64,000 nt of DNA from Pseudomonas viridiflava (GTDB lineage: Bacteria > Pseudomonadota > Gammaproteobacteria > Pseudomonadales > Pseudomonadaceae). A program made the translations under genes and the position numbers. Shown here in pieces: positions 56,898-64,000 of the stretch (position 1 is the stretch's first letter; each line of letters starts with the position of its first letter). The stretch covers positions 248,001 through 312,000 of the forward strand of contig NZ_UTIQ01000084.1 of assembly GCF_900582625.1 (NCBI RefSeq), read 5' to 3'. A model generated the notes under the pieces. The model was not told where the DNA came from, did no database searches, and was given only the letters and a program-made list of their open reading frames with translations.

Positions 56898-58678
56898 AGC
56901 CAGCCATGACCCTGCGAACGCGGTTCTTCCTGAGCTTCTCAGCGTTGATCACCGTCGCGCTGTTGGGCTTGCTGCTGGGCGTGGTCAGCGTGCTGCGCAT
57001 GGCGCAAACCCAGGAAGGCCTGATCCAAAACAGCTTCGCCACCATCGACCTCAGCCAACGCCTGCGCACCAGCTTTGGCGACCAGTTGACCATCATGCTC
57101 AGCGTTAAACCGGACATGACGGCACTGCGCGCTTCTCAGGCGCAATTTCGCAATCTGCTGGAAGAAAGCCTGGACCTGGAAAACCGCCACGACCGTGAAG
57201 GGTTTGAGCGCATCGAGAAAGCCTACAGCGCGTTTCAGGTGATTCTCGATGCGGCCGACCCGGCGAACGGTGGCGTCAACGACGACGACACCGTCAGCCA
57301 GGCCTTCAACGACGTGCGCAAGCACATGCTCGAAGTGCAGCAAATCGCCATCAACAACGTGACCATGGCCGAAGCCCAGGCACGCGATCGAGCCAGGCTG
57401 ATCGCCCTGCTCCTGAGCCTGCTGGGCGGTGCCGTGCTGCTGATCGGGCTGCTGACGGCACAAAGCATTGCCCGCCGTTTTGGCGGCCCCATCGAAGCGC
57501 TCGCCACTGCGGCCGACAAAATCAGCCAGGGCGATTTCGACGTGGCGTTGCCGGTGTCTTCGGTCAGCGAAATGGCCTTACTCAGCCGCCGCTTCGGGTT
57601 GATGGCCGATGCCCTGCGCCAGCTCAAGGAAACCAACGTCGAGGCCTTGCTCGCCAGTCAGAAACGTCTGCAAGCGGTGCTCGACAGCATTGATGATGGC
57701 CTGGTGATCATCGACGTCAACGGCAACATCGAGCACGCCAATCCGGTTGCCATCCGCCAGTTGTTCTGGGAGCACGACCTGCTGGGCAAAAGTTTTGGCG
57801 CGGTAATCAATCGCCCGGAGCTGGACGAAGCCGTAAGCCTGGTGCTTAGCGGCAAACAACTGGAGCAGGTGCCGGAAGATTTACTGATTGAAACCGCCGG
57901 TGAAAAACGCCTGCTGGCGTGGGCGCTGACCCCGGTGCATCACATCGACGGCCGAACCGTGGGCGCCGTGATGGTGCTGCGCGATGTCACCGAACAGCGC
58001 GCGTTCGAGCGCATTCGCATGGAGTTTGTGCTGCGTGCTTCCCACGAGCTGCGCACGCCGGTGACGGGCATGCACATGGCCTTCAGTCTGTTGCAGGAAC
58101 GGCTGAAGTTCGGCGAGGAATCGCGCGAAGCGGACTTGATCCGCACCGTGGACGAAGAGATGGCGCGCCTGGTGCAACTGATCACCGACCTGCTGAACTT
58201 CTCGCGCTACCAGAACGGCCTGCAAAAACTGGAGCGCGCCCCGTGCGACCTGCACGAGCTGATCGGCCAAACGCAACAACGCTTCGCCGCCAAAGCCAGC
58301 GAGCGCGACATCAATATCGTGGTGGAAGTGCTGGAACCGCTGACGCAGGTGAATATCGATCGCCAGCAGATCGAGCGCGTGCTCGATAACCTGATTGCCA
58401 ATGCCCTGCGCCACAGCATCAGCGGCAGCGAAATTCAGGTGCAAGCGCGGCGTCACGGTGAACGCCTGATTATCAGCGTGCAGGACTTCGGCGAAGGCAT
58501 CGACTTCAGCCAGCAGGCGCGAATTTTCGAGCCGTTTGTGCAGATCGGCAAACGCAAAGGCGGCGCCGGGTTGGGCTTGGCCTTGTGCAAGGAAATCGTG
58601 CAGTTGCATGGCGGGCGAATCAGCGTGTATTCGCGGCCCGGTAAGGGTTCGCAGTTCTATATGGCGTTGCCGATTTAG
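56894..58678 (+). CDS. kinB: Sensor histidine kinase KinB
   Basis: 594 residues. Two membrane segments (about 12-35 and 170-188) flank a helical periplasmic domain; then HAMP, a PAS domain (about 255-370), HisKA with His384 (RASHELRTPV), and HATPase_c with N, G1 and G2 boxes (LDNLIANALRH, QDFGEGI, GGAGLGLALCKEI). It is the cognate kinase/phosphatase of AlgB, translationally coupled through ATGA. Confidence 0.96.
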   Translation: MKPAMTLRTRFFLSFSALITVALLGLLLGVVSVLRMAQTQEGLIQNSFATIDLSQRLRTSFGDQLTIMLSVKPDMTALRASQAQFRNLLEESLDLENRHDREGFERIEKAYSAFQVILDAADPANGGVNDDDTVSQAFNDVRKHMLEVQQIAINNVTMAEAQARDRARLIALLLSLLGGAVLLIGLLTAQSIARRFGGPIEALATAADKISQGDFDVALPVSSVSEMALLSRRFGLMADALRQLKETNVEALLASQKRLQAVLDSIDDGLVIIDVNGNIEHANPVAIRQLFWEHDLLGKSFGAVINRPELDEAVSLVLSGKQLEQVPEDLLIETAGEKRLLAWALTPVHHIDGRTVGAVMVLRDVTEQRAFERIRMEFVLRASHELRTPVTGMHMAFSLLQERLKFGEESREADLIRTVDEEMARLVQLITDLLNFSRYQNGLQKLERAPCDLHELIGQTQQRFAAKASERDINIVVEVLEPLTQVNIDRQQIERVLDNLIANALRHSISGSEIQVQARRHGERLIISVQDFGEGIDFSQQARIFEPFVQIGKRKGGAGLGLALCKEIVQLHGGRISVYSRPGKGSQFYMALPI

Positions 58679-58698
58679 CCGCTGTTCGCCGTGAAAAA

Positions 58699-58758
58699 AT
58701 CGAGCTGAAGCCTCTCCTACAGAAAACGAAAACCTGTAGGAGAGGCTTCAGCCTCGAT
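58699..58758. repeat. REP doublet, ATCGAGCTGAAGCCTCTCC type
   Basis: Inverted pair between the convergent kinB and oprD-type genes, sister of the pair at 43601 and of the right arm at 9172-9237. Confidence 0.9.
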
Positions 58759-58770
58759 GCGTTTCAGCCC

Positions 58771-60075
58771 TTACAAAATGCTCAACGGATACTCGATGAT
58801 CAGACGAACCTGATCGGAATCCACATCCGAGGTCCCGGAAATACGGTGCGTGGCTTGCCGCACGCGGAAGGACAAGTCCTTCGCCGGCCCATCTTGCACC
58901 ACGTATTTAACCGAAAGATCCCGCTCCCAATGTTTCTCGTTGTCGGCGTAGTAGTTGTAAGGACTGCTGGCATCCATGTGGCTGCCGTCCACGTTGTCGC
59001 CACGGGTATAGCCGGCGTAGAAGGTCAGGCCCGGCACGCCGTAGGTGGCCATGTTCAGGTTGTAACCCAAACGCCAGGACTCTTCGCGCGGGCCGTTGAA
59101 GTCGACCAGTTGCATGGAGTTGGCCAGGTAGATGGAGTCCTGGAAAACGCCGCCGCCCAGTACCAAGTAATCGAACGGCTGGTCGCCGTGGTTTTTCTGG
59201 AAGGCCAGCGTCACGGTGTGCGCGCCAAAGGTGTAGCCGGTGGCGAACGACCAGGCGGTGGTGTCGATGGTGCCCGCCAACGATTTGCCCTCATCGAGGG
59301 TGCGGTAAATATTGAAGTCGAAGCTCAGCGACTGGTCGTCACTCAACGCCATCACGTAGTTGGCGTTGCCGTAGTACTGCTTCCACAGGTCTTCATATTC
59401 GGAGCCGTAGCCGGTGACGCTGAGGGTGTCGGTGATGCTGTAGGTGGCGCCGAGAAAGGTGACGTCGCCGCCTTCCTTGCCGGCATAGCCCGCATAGAAA
59501 CCGTCGTGGCTGCCGGACTGGTTGTTGTCTTTGGACGAGGTGAAATGGCCGGCGTCGACTTTCAGGCCTTTGACTTCGGCACTGTCCAGTTGGAAGCCGG
59601 TTGCAGTGGCCGGGACCAAGCGCGCATCGGCCATGGCGATAACCGGGTTGTACGGGCGCAGGTCGCCGTATTTCAGCGTGGTATTGGACAGGCGAACTTT
59701 CACCGCGCCGCCCAGGGACGAGAAGTCGTCTTCGGAATTGCCGTCGGAGTCCTGCGGGAACATTTTCGAGCCGGCACGGCCGCCGCCGCTGTCGAGCTTA
59801 ATGCCGGCGTAGGCGCTCATGTCGACGCCAAAACCCACAGTGCCCTGGGTGAAGCCAGACACGTAGTCCAATTGGAAGCCTTGGCCCCATTCGCGGTTAT
59901 CGCCGGTGCCGCGGTCGTGGCGGTCCATGTTCCAGTAGAGGTTGCGCGAAATCAGGTCGAGCGAGCTGTCTTCCACAAAGCCTTTGGAATCGGCCTGCCC
60001 GGCTTGCGCTGCGGACAAGGTGAAAACGCTGGCGCTCGCCGCCGCCAGTGCCAATCCGGTGTGTTTCAGTTTCAT
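58771..60075 (-). CDS. OprD-family outer membrane porin
   Basis: 434 residues. Signal peptide ends about residue 25 (SAAQA), and the mature part has the OprD N-terminus (FVEDSSLDLISRNLYWNMDR) and alternating strands, with a final Phe-free but amphipathic C-terminus (LIIEYPLSIL). OprD/Opd porins take up amino acids, peptides or aromatic and organic acids; the substrate cannot be read. The ATG at 60075 is preferred over an upstream frame because it starts the signal peptide. The gene is alone. Confidence 0.92.
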   Translation of the reverse strand: MKLKHTGLALAAASASVFTLSAAQAGQADSKGFVEDSSLDLISRNLYWNMDRHDRGTGDNREWGQGFQLDYVSGFTQGTVGFGVDMSAYAGIKLDSGGGRAGSKMFPQDSDGNSEDDFSSLGGAVKVRLSNTTLKYGDLRPYNPVIAMADARLVPATATGFQLDSAEVKGLKVDAGHFTSSKDNNQSGSHDGFYAGYAGKEGGDVTFLGATYSITDTLSVTGYGSEYEDLWKQYYGNANYVMALSDDQSLSFDFNIYRTLDEGKSLAGTIDTTAWSFATGYTFGAHTVTLAFQKNHGDQPFDYLVLGGGVFQDSIYLANSMQLVDFNGPREESWRLGYNLNMATYGVPGLTFYAGYTRGDNVDGSHMDASSPYNYYADNEKHWERDLSVKYVVQDGPAKDLSFRVRQATHRISGTSDVDSDQVRLIIEYPLSIL

Positions 60076-60647
60076 CGTGTCGTCCCCATGAAGTGAATGT
60101 GTCGGCATGCACCCGCACCAGCGCCCGGGCGTCATTCAAATGGGTTGAGCGTGGCGGCCACCTGATGCACCGCCCGCTCGCTCAGTCTTTGCGGTGGGAG
60201 ATGCAATCCGCGCCGCTGGCCGAGTTACCCATGGGCCTAACAAAAGCCCCATTCATTGCCCCATGTTCGCGCGTTACGCCCTGTTCAATTCACGACACAT
60301 TGACGTGCTATTACGCCAACGCTCGTGGCGCGGAAAGTTGACGACTGAGGTGTAATTTGTCGGGTCGGACAAGTCATAAAACGGCACTTTGTTAGCGCAC
60401 CGAAAGCGATCTATACAGCTGATAAACAAGTGTTTTCCTATTAAATCGTGTGCACGCTTCCGACATTCAGTTAATCAACTTTCGCAGACTTCAAAACACT
60501 TACATTAGTTAGCGTTATCCGAAGTATTACCGGGGCATCGATGAACTTTTCCCGGCTATTTGAAGCGCGCACCGCGTGCGCGAACGAGAATTTCAAACAC
60601 GCTCTGGGCTATGCTTGCCGCCCCTATCGCCGACTGCCGTTTTCGCC
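60076..60647. other. Long intergenic region between porin and rsmE genes
   Basis: 572 bp with divergent promoters for the porin and rsmE. It is less GC-rich around 60340-60540. No convincing gene, REP element or strong operator was recognised. Confidence 0.6.
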
Positions 60648-61367
60648 ATGCGCCTCTCCCGATTCTTTATTGATGCCCCCCTCTCTATCGGCCAGCACGA
60701 CCTGCCAGAAACCCAGGCGCACTACATCGGCCGCGTGCTGCGTCATGCCGTTGGCGATGCGGTGCAGCTGTTTGACGGCAGCGGCCAGGAGTTTCTTGGC
60801 GAGCTGATTGAAGTAGGCAAAAAGAACGTGCGCGTCGAGTTGCGAGAAGCGCTGCCGGGACAAGCGCCATCGCCGCTGCATATTCATCTGGGCCAGGGGC
60901 TGTCTCGCGGCGAGCGCATGGACTGGGCGATTCAGAAAGCCACGGAATTGGGCGCCAACGAGATCACGCCCATCGTTAGCGAACGCTGCGAAGTTCGCCT
61001 GAAAGGCGAGCGTGAAGACAAACGTCTGGAGCACTGGCGGCAAGTGGCGATCAGCGCGTGCGAGCAGTGTGGGCGTTCGGTGTTGCCGGTGATTCATCCG
61101 CCGGTTGTTTTAGCGCAGTGGCTGGAGCAGGCCCAAGCCGACTTGAAACTCGTGCTGCACCCCGTGGCCGAGCCACTGACCGGTCATGACAAGCCGCAGT
61201 CGTTGGCGTTTCTGATTGGGCCGGAGGGTGGTTTGTCAGACGCCGAAGTGGCCCAGGCGCAGGGCCGGGGGTTTCACGCGGCGCGGTTAGGGCCAAGGGT
61301 GTTGCGCACGGAGACTGCGCCGGTGGTGGCGTTGAGTGTGGCGCAGCAGTTGTGGGGGGATTTTTAG
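60648..61367 (+). CDS. rsmE: 16S rRNA (uracil-1498-N3)-methyltransferase
   Basis: 239 residues, normal length. N-terminal PUA-like domain (RLSRFFIDAP, GRVLRHAVGDAVQLFDG) and a SPOUT methyltransferase domain with knot motifs FLIGPEGGLSDAEV and RLGPRVLRTETAPV. The ATG at 60648 gives the family start; an extension to 60576 is rejected. In Pseudomonas rsmE lies near the chp genes, as here. Confidence 0.95.
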   Translation: MRLSRFFIDAPLSIGQHDLPETQAHYIGRVLRHAVGDAVQLFDGSGQEFLGELIEVGKKNVRVELREALPGQAPSPLHIHLGQGLSRGERMDWAIQKATELGANEITPIVSERCEVRLKGEREDKRLEHWRQVAISACEQCGRSVLPVIHPPVVLAQWLEQAQADLKLVLHPVAEPLTGHDKPQSLAFLIGPEGGLSDAEVAQAQGRGFHAARLGPRVLRTETAPVVALSVAQQLWGDF

Positions 61368-61384
61368 TTCTACGTTTGCCTCGA

Positions 61385-61484
61385 CCCTCACCCCCAGCCC
61401 CTCTCCCGCAAGCGGGCGAGGGGAGCTAACCGAGTCGCCGCTCTGTTCCCCTCTCCCCTTGGGGAGAGGGGCTAGGGGTGAGGG
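61385..61484. repeat. CCCTCACCC-ended inverted-repeat element
   Basis: About 100 bp, same family as 15637, between the convergent rsmE and ferritin-like genes, with inverted CCCTCACCCCCAGCCCC/GGGGCTAGGGGTGAGGG ends. Confidence 0.9.
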
Positions 61485-61503
61485 CAAGGCACAACGCCTA
61501 TCC

Positions 61504-62034
61504 TCAAGAATCCTTCAACAGATCCGCCAGATCATCCGCATGCTCTTCTTCCTGCGCCAGAATCTCTTCAAACAGGCGGCGCGAGGTCGGGTCGTCGTTG
61601 CCGAGGTAGTTGATGATTTCCCGGTAGCTGTCGATGGCGATACGTTCGGCCACCAGGTCTTCGGTAATCATTTCTTTGAGCGTCGCGCCTTCGACGTATT
61701 CGGCGTGGGAGCGCTCAGTCAGGCTTGCTGGGTTGAAGTCCGGCTCGCCGCCCAGCTGCATGATGCGCTCGGCCAGTTGGTCCGAATGCGCCAGCTCTTG
61801 TTGGGCGTGCTCAAGGAATTCGGCGGCAGCGGCGCTGGCTTTCAGGCCCGTGGCCATGAAGTAGTGGCGTTTGTAGCGCAGGTAGCACACCAGCTCGGTG
61901 GCCAGCGCGGTGTTGAGCAGCTTGATCACTTCTTCGCGGTTGGCCGAGTAGCCCTCGGTAATCGCGCCTTCTTCAATGTGCTGGCGCGCGCGTTGACGCA
62001 GCGTGGCCACGTCGGTCATCAGAACAACAGTCAT
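61504..62034 (-). CDS. Ferritin-like (bacterioferritin/Dps-type) protein
   Basis: 176 residues, four-helix bundle. Likely di-iron ligands are spread in ATELVCYLRYKRHYF, EFLEHAQQELAH and the C-terminal EEILAQEEEHADDLADLL. It differs from the standard BfrA/BfrB sequences; closest in memory are short ferritin-like proteins of pseudomonads annotated as bacterioferritin or Dps. Iron storage or protection from oxidants is the expected role. GGAGAG 8 nt before the ATG at 62034 supports the start. Confidence 0.85.
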   Translation of the reverse strand: MTVVLMTDVATLRQRARQHIEEGAITEGYSANREEVIKLLNTALATELVCYLRYKRHYFMATGLKASAAAAEFLEHAQQELAHSDQLAERIMQLGGEPDFNPASLTERSHAEYVEGATLKEMITEDLVAERIAIDSYREIINYLGNDDPTSRRLFEEILAQEEEHADDLADLLKDS

Positions 62035-62150
62035 TTTTCACTCTCCATCAGCAGAACGGTCGGTAGCGCAGGCTCTAGCGGCCGGCGTCTCGGTGTACTG
62101 AGGTGTGAGTGGCGAGGCGGGGAAAAGTTTGAAGTTTTGTGAGGGGCTAG

Positions 62151-62179
62151 CGTTGGGCTTCGCGGTGCGAAGCCCAACG
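62151..62179. terminator. Perfect 13-bp hairpin downstream of chpC
   Basis: CGTTGGGCTTCGC-GGT-GCGAAGCCCAACG begins 9 bp after the chpC stop (minus strand). There is no T-run. It belongs to the GTTGGGCTTCGC repeat family and may act as an RNA-stabilising or terminating hairpin. Confidence 0.6.
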
Positions 62180-62187
62180 AGCGGGCA

Positions 62188-62664
62188 TCAGATCAAGCCG
62201 GCATCGGCAAGCATCTGCTCCAGGGCCAGCAGGTCGGGAATCTTCGCCACGGCTTCACCGAAGCTCACGGCGTCCAGTTCCAACGGCGCCAGCGGCACGT
62301 CGGCGCGGGCCAGCTCGGTGCCTACTTTCAGCGAGCGCGGAATACCTTGCACCAGCAGCGCCAGGAATTTCACGTTGGGCCGGCCGCCCAGGGCGTTGAT
62401 CACAGCCACGCGGGCGCCGGGGCGAATCTGCGGCTGACCGTCGGAAGCGGCTTCAAACGACAGCAGCGGCAAGCTCAAATCCCGCCAGGCCATTTGCCCG
62501 AGGAACCAGGCCGGCATGCCGGGCGTTACCTGCGGGGCGCGATAGGGAATCAGCTCGGCCACTGCCACGTTCGGCAGCAGCAAGGTGCGGTCGGCCAGGG
62601 GCACCAGCAACCCGGTGATACTGGTGGCGGTTGAGGCGGTGGTTGGGGTGACGGCTTGGCTCAT
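62188..62664 (-). CDS. chpC: CheW-like protein ChpC of the Chp chemosensory system
   Basis: 158 residues with a CheW fold (LLVPLADRTLLLPNVAVAELI ... PAWFLGQMAWRDLSLPLLSFE). In Pseudomonas ChpC couples inputs to the ChpA kinase for twitching and cAMP control. It follows chpB by 21 bp. Confidence 0.93.
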   Translation of the reverse strand: MSQAVTPTTASTATSITGLLVPLADRTLLLPNVAVAELIPYRAPQVTPGMPAWFLGQMAWRDLSLPLLSFEAASDGQPQIRPGARVAVINALGGRPNVKFLALLVQGIPRSLKVGTELARADVPLAPLELDAVSFGEAVAKIPDLLALEQMLADAGLI

Positions 62665-62685
62665 GGAGAAATCCTGTCGGCGCTA

Positions 62686-63705
62686 TCAGGCGCACTGCGA
62701 CGCTAAATGGTTGACCAGCGTTTCCGCCAGTTCGCGCGGGTCGCCACTGTAGGCGCTGTAGCCGCCTTCGCGCAGGCTGTCGGGCATGCTCGCGCAGGCG
62801 CAACTGTCGGCGCGCTGGGTCCAGATGGCGCCGCCCTGACGCCGCACATAGGCTGCTGCGGCGCTGCCGTCGCTGCCCATGCCGCTGAAGGCGATCACTC
62901 CGCTCATGGCACCGAAATGCTGGGCGAGGTTGAGCATCATCTGGTCAATAGACGGGCTGTACGGTTCCGGCCAGCCTCGGTCGGCAATCTTCATGGCGCC
63001 GTCTTCGGCAAAGCCCAGTTCGTATTGAATGGGCGCCACCACCACTTCACCACAGCGCACCGCGTCGCCTTGGCGTGCGGAATTGACGTGCCATTGGCTG
63101 TGACGGCCCACGGCTTGCGGCAGGGTGGCTTCGAAACTGGCGTCGATGTGCTGGGCGTAGATAAAACCAATCGGCAAGCCGCCCGGCAGCGCATCGAGAA
63201 AGGCTTTGACCGCCGCCGGACCGCCCAATGAAGCGGCCAGCAGCCACACCTGACGCGCGGGCGCGCCGGCGGCCAGCGGCGTATTGGCCAGCGCTGTTGG
63301 TAAATCCAACCGCGCGGGGCGCTGCGCTTCGTCAAACAAGGCTTGCAGGCTTGGGCCAACCGCTTGCGTGGGGTCGCCTACCAACCGCTTGAGCTTGCCG
63401 ACCAGGCGGCGCTCCCAGCGTGGGTAATTCTCAGAATGCCGCTCCGGCGCATGACCTTCGCCAAACAGCACCGGCACGTCGGCATGCTCCAACAGGGTGT
63501 CGATCAGCGGCGAGTCTTCAGACTGCGCCAAGTCCACCAACCACAAGTCCGCTTCGCAGGCGGCCAGCGCCTCGGCATCGAGCCGCGCGGGGTCGGTGTT
63601 GAGCACCACGTTATAGCCGCTGCCCGTCAGCGCCTGTTGCAGCACATGGCGCTGCAACGAGGTGTCGGCGAGCACGGCGATGCGTGCGCTGTTTTTCTCG
63701 CTCAT
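62686..63705 (-). CDS. chpB: CheB-like methylesterase ChpB
   Basis: 339 residues. The N-terminal part is a degenerate receiver-like region (VLADTSLQRHVLQQAL), and the C-terminal part is the methylesterase domain with catalytic Ser in LLAASLGGPAAV, His in FIYAQHIDASFE, and Asp in FSGMGSDGSAAA. It demethylates receptors such as PilJ. The start overlaps the chpA stop by 4 bp. Confidence 0.95.
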   Translation of the reverse strand: MSEKNSARIAVLADTSLQRHVLQQALTGSGYNVVLNTDPARLDAEALAACEADLWLVDLAQSEDSPLIDTLLEHADVPVLFGEGHAPERHSENYPRWERRLVGKLKRLVGDPTQAVGPSLQALFDEAQRPARLDLPTALANTPLAAGAPARQVWLLAASLGGPAAVKAFLDALPGGLPIGFIYAQHIDASFEATLPQAVGRHSQWHVNSARQGDAVRCGEVVVAPIQYELGFAEDGAMKIADRGWPEPYSPSIDQMMLNLAQHFGAMSGVIAFSGMGSDGSAAAAYVRRQGGAIWTQRADSCACASMPDSLREGGYSAYSGDPRELAETLVNHLASQCA

Positions 63706-64000
63706 GTGCGTTTAACCGGGTGTTCGGCGACCAGCTTGGCGATGGTTTCCAGCAGCAACGACTCTTGGTACGGCTTGCCCAGGTAATCGTTAACGCCAAT
63801 GTTCATCGCCCGCTCACGGTGTTTATCACCGGTACGCGAGGTGATCATGATGATCGGCAGGTCTTGCAGGTTCTGGTCGTGGCGCACCAGGTTGGCCACT
63901 TCGAAACCGTCCATGCGCGGCATTTCGATGTCCAGCAGCATGATGTCCGGCTTGTGCTCTTGCAGCAGCGAGATGGCGTCCACACCGTCTTTGGCGGTGA
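63702..64000 (-). CDS. chpA: C-terminal receiver end of ChpA, cut by window edge
   Basis: About 99 residues of a receiver domain: phospho-Asp in IMLLDIEMPRMDG, Thr/Ser in IIMITSRTG and Lys in DYLGKPYQ. This matches the C-terminus of the very large hybrid kinase ChpA, which in Pseudomonas directly precedes chpB. The bulk of the gene lies to the right of the window. Confidence 0.9.
   Translation of the reverse strand, partial: TAKDGVDAISLLQEHKPDIMLLDIEMPRMDGFEVANLVRHDQNLQDLPIIMITSRTGDKHRERAMNIGVNDYLGKPYQESLLLETIAKLVAEHPVKRT

Noticed and set aside
60076..60647. Possible hidden gene or sigma-54 promoter in the long gap before rsmE
   Set aside because: No coding-like frame and no GG-N10-GC element with a TGGCA/TTGC match was found.

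Overview
The window is GC-rich and almost certainly comes from a Pseudomonas chromosome, probably of the fluorescens-like lineage. The reasons are gene content and order (glyA-soxBDAG-purU-fdhA, gbcA/gbcB, dgcAB with etfAB, algB-kinB, chpABC, rppH-ptsP), Pseudomonas-type REP elements between convergent genes, and close resemblance to Pseudomonas proteins known from memory. No rRNA, tRNA, CRISPR array, prophage or intact insertion sequence was seen. Both edges cut genes: fdhA on the left and chpA on the right.

Layout. 1-25.7 kb is a glycine betaine to glycine and serine catabolic island. GbcAB demethylates betaine to dimethylglycine, DgcAB with a dedicated electron-transfer flavoprotein takes this to sarcosine, and SoxBDAG takes sarcosine to glycine. 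GlyA and LtaE handle glycine, serine and threonine, and PurU and FdhA dispose of the one-carbon units. A chemoreceptor, a DUF5943 protein, a membrane dipeptidase and an unrecognised 642-residue membrane-anchored protein lie in or beside this block. 26-34 kb is a signalling cluster: a 1163-residue CHASE3-GAF-histidine kinase with three receiver domains, CheR, a receiver-less CheB, a receiver-kinase hybrid and a single-domain response regulator. Two small envelope protein genes lie next to it. 34-48.4 kb is mostly housekeeping (amidase, CRY-DASH, thyA, lgt, ptsP, rppH, ilvA, rpiA, transporters). 48.6-53.6 kb holds a DUF5924/DUF2914 protein, a repeat-rich stretch with a GIY-YIG gene, a second chemoreceptor and an SpmA-SpmB fusion. 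53.7-58.7 kb has a lipoprotein, two small stress-type genes and algB-kinB. 58.8-64 kb has an OprD-family porin, rsmE, a ferritin-like protein and chpC-chpB-chpA.

Most notable signals. (1) Two separate genes, a 102-residue secreted protein (26285-26593) and a PA2169-type four-helix protein (54884-55318), have the same promoter layout: a near-perfect sigma-54 -24/-12 element and a tandem pair of TGCANNTTGCA sites 31-32 bp apart, at nearly equal distances upstream. One also has an exact IHF consensus in between. This suggests a small sigma-54 regulon with a shared enhancer-binding activator; the second promoter is divergent from algB, which encodes an NtrC-type activator. (2) A GIY-YIG nuclease-family gene sits in a mosaic of six copies of a 29-bp palindrome and three duplicated blocks, one of which copies its leader and first codons. 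This resembles the link between RAYT genes and REP elements. (3) A tandem array of five 137-138 bp units of strong hairpins splits soxB from soxD. Single relatives of it sit at other gene ends.
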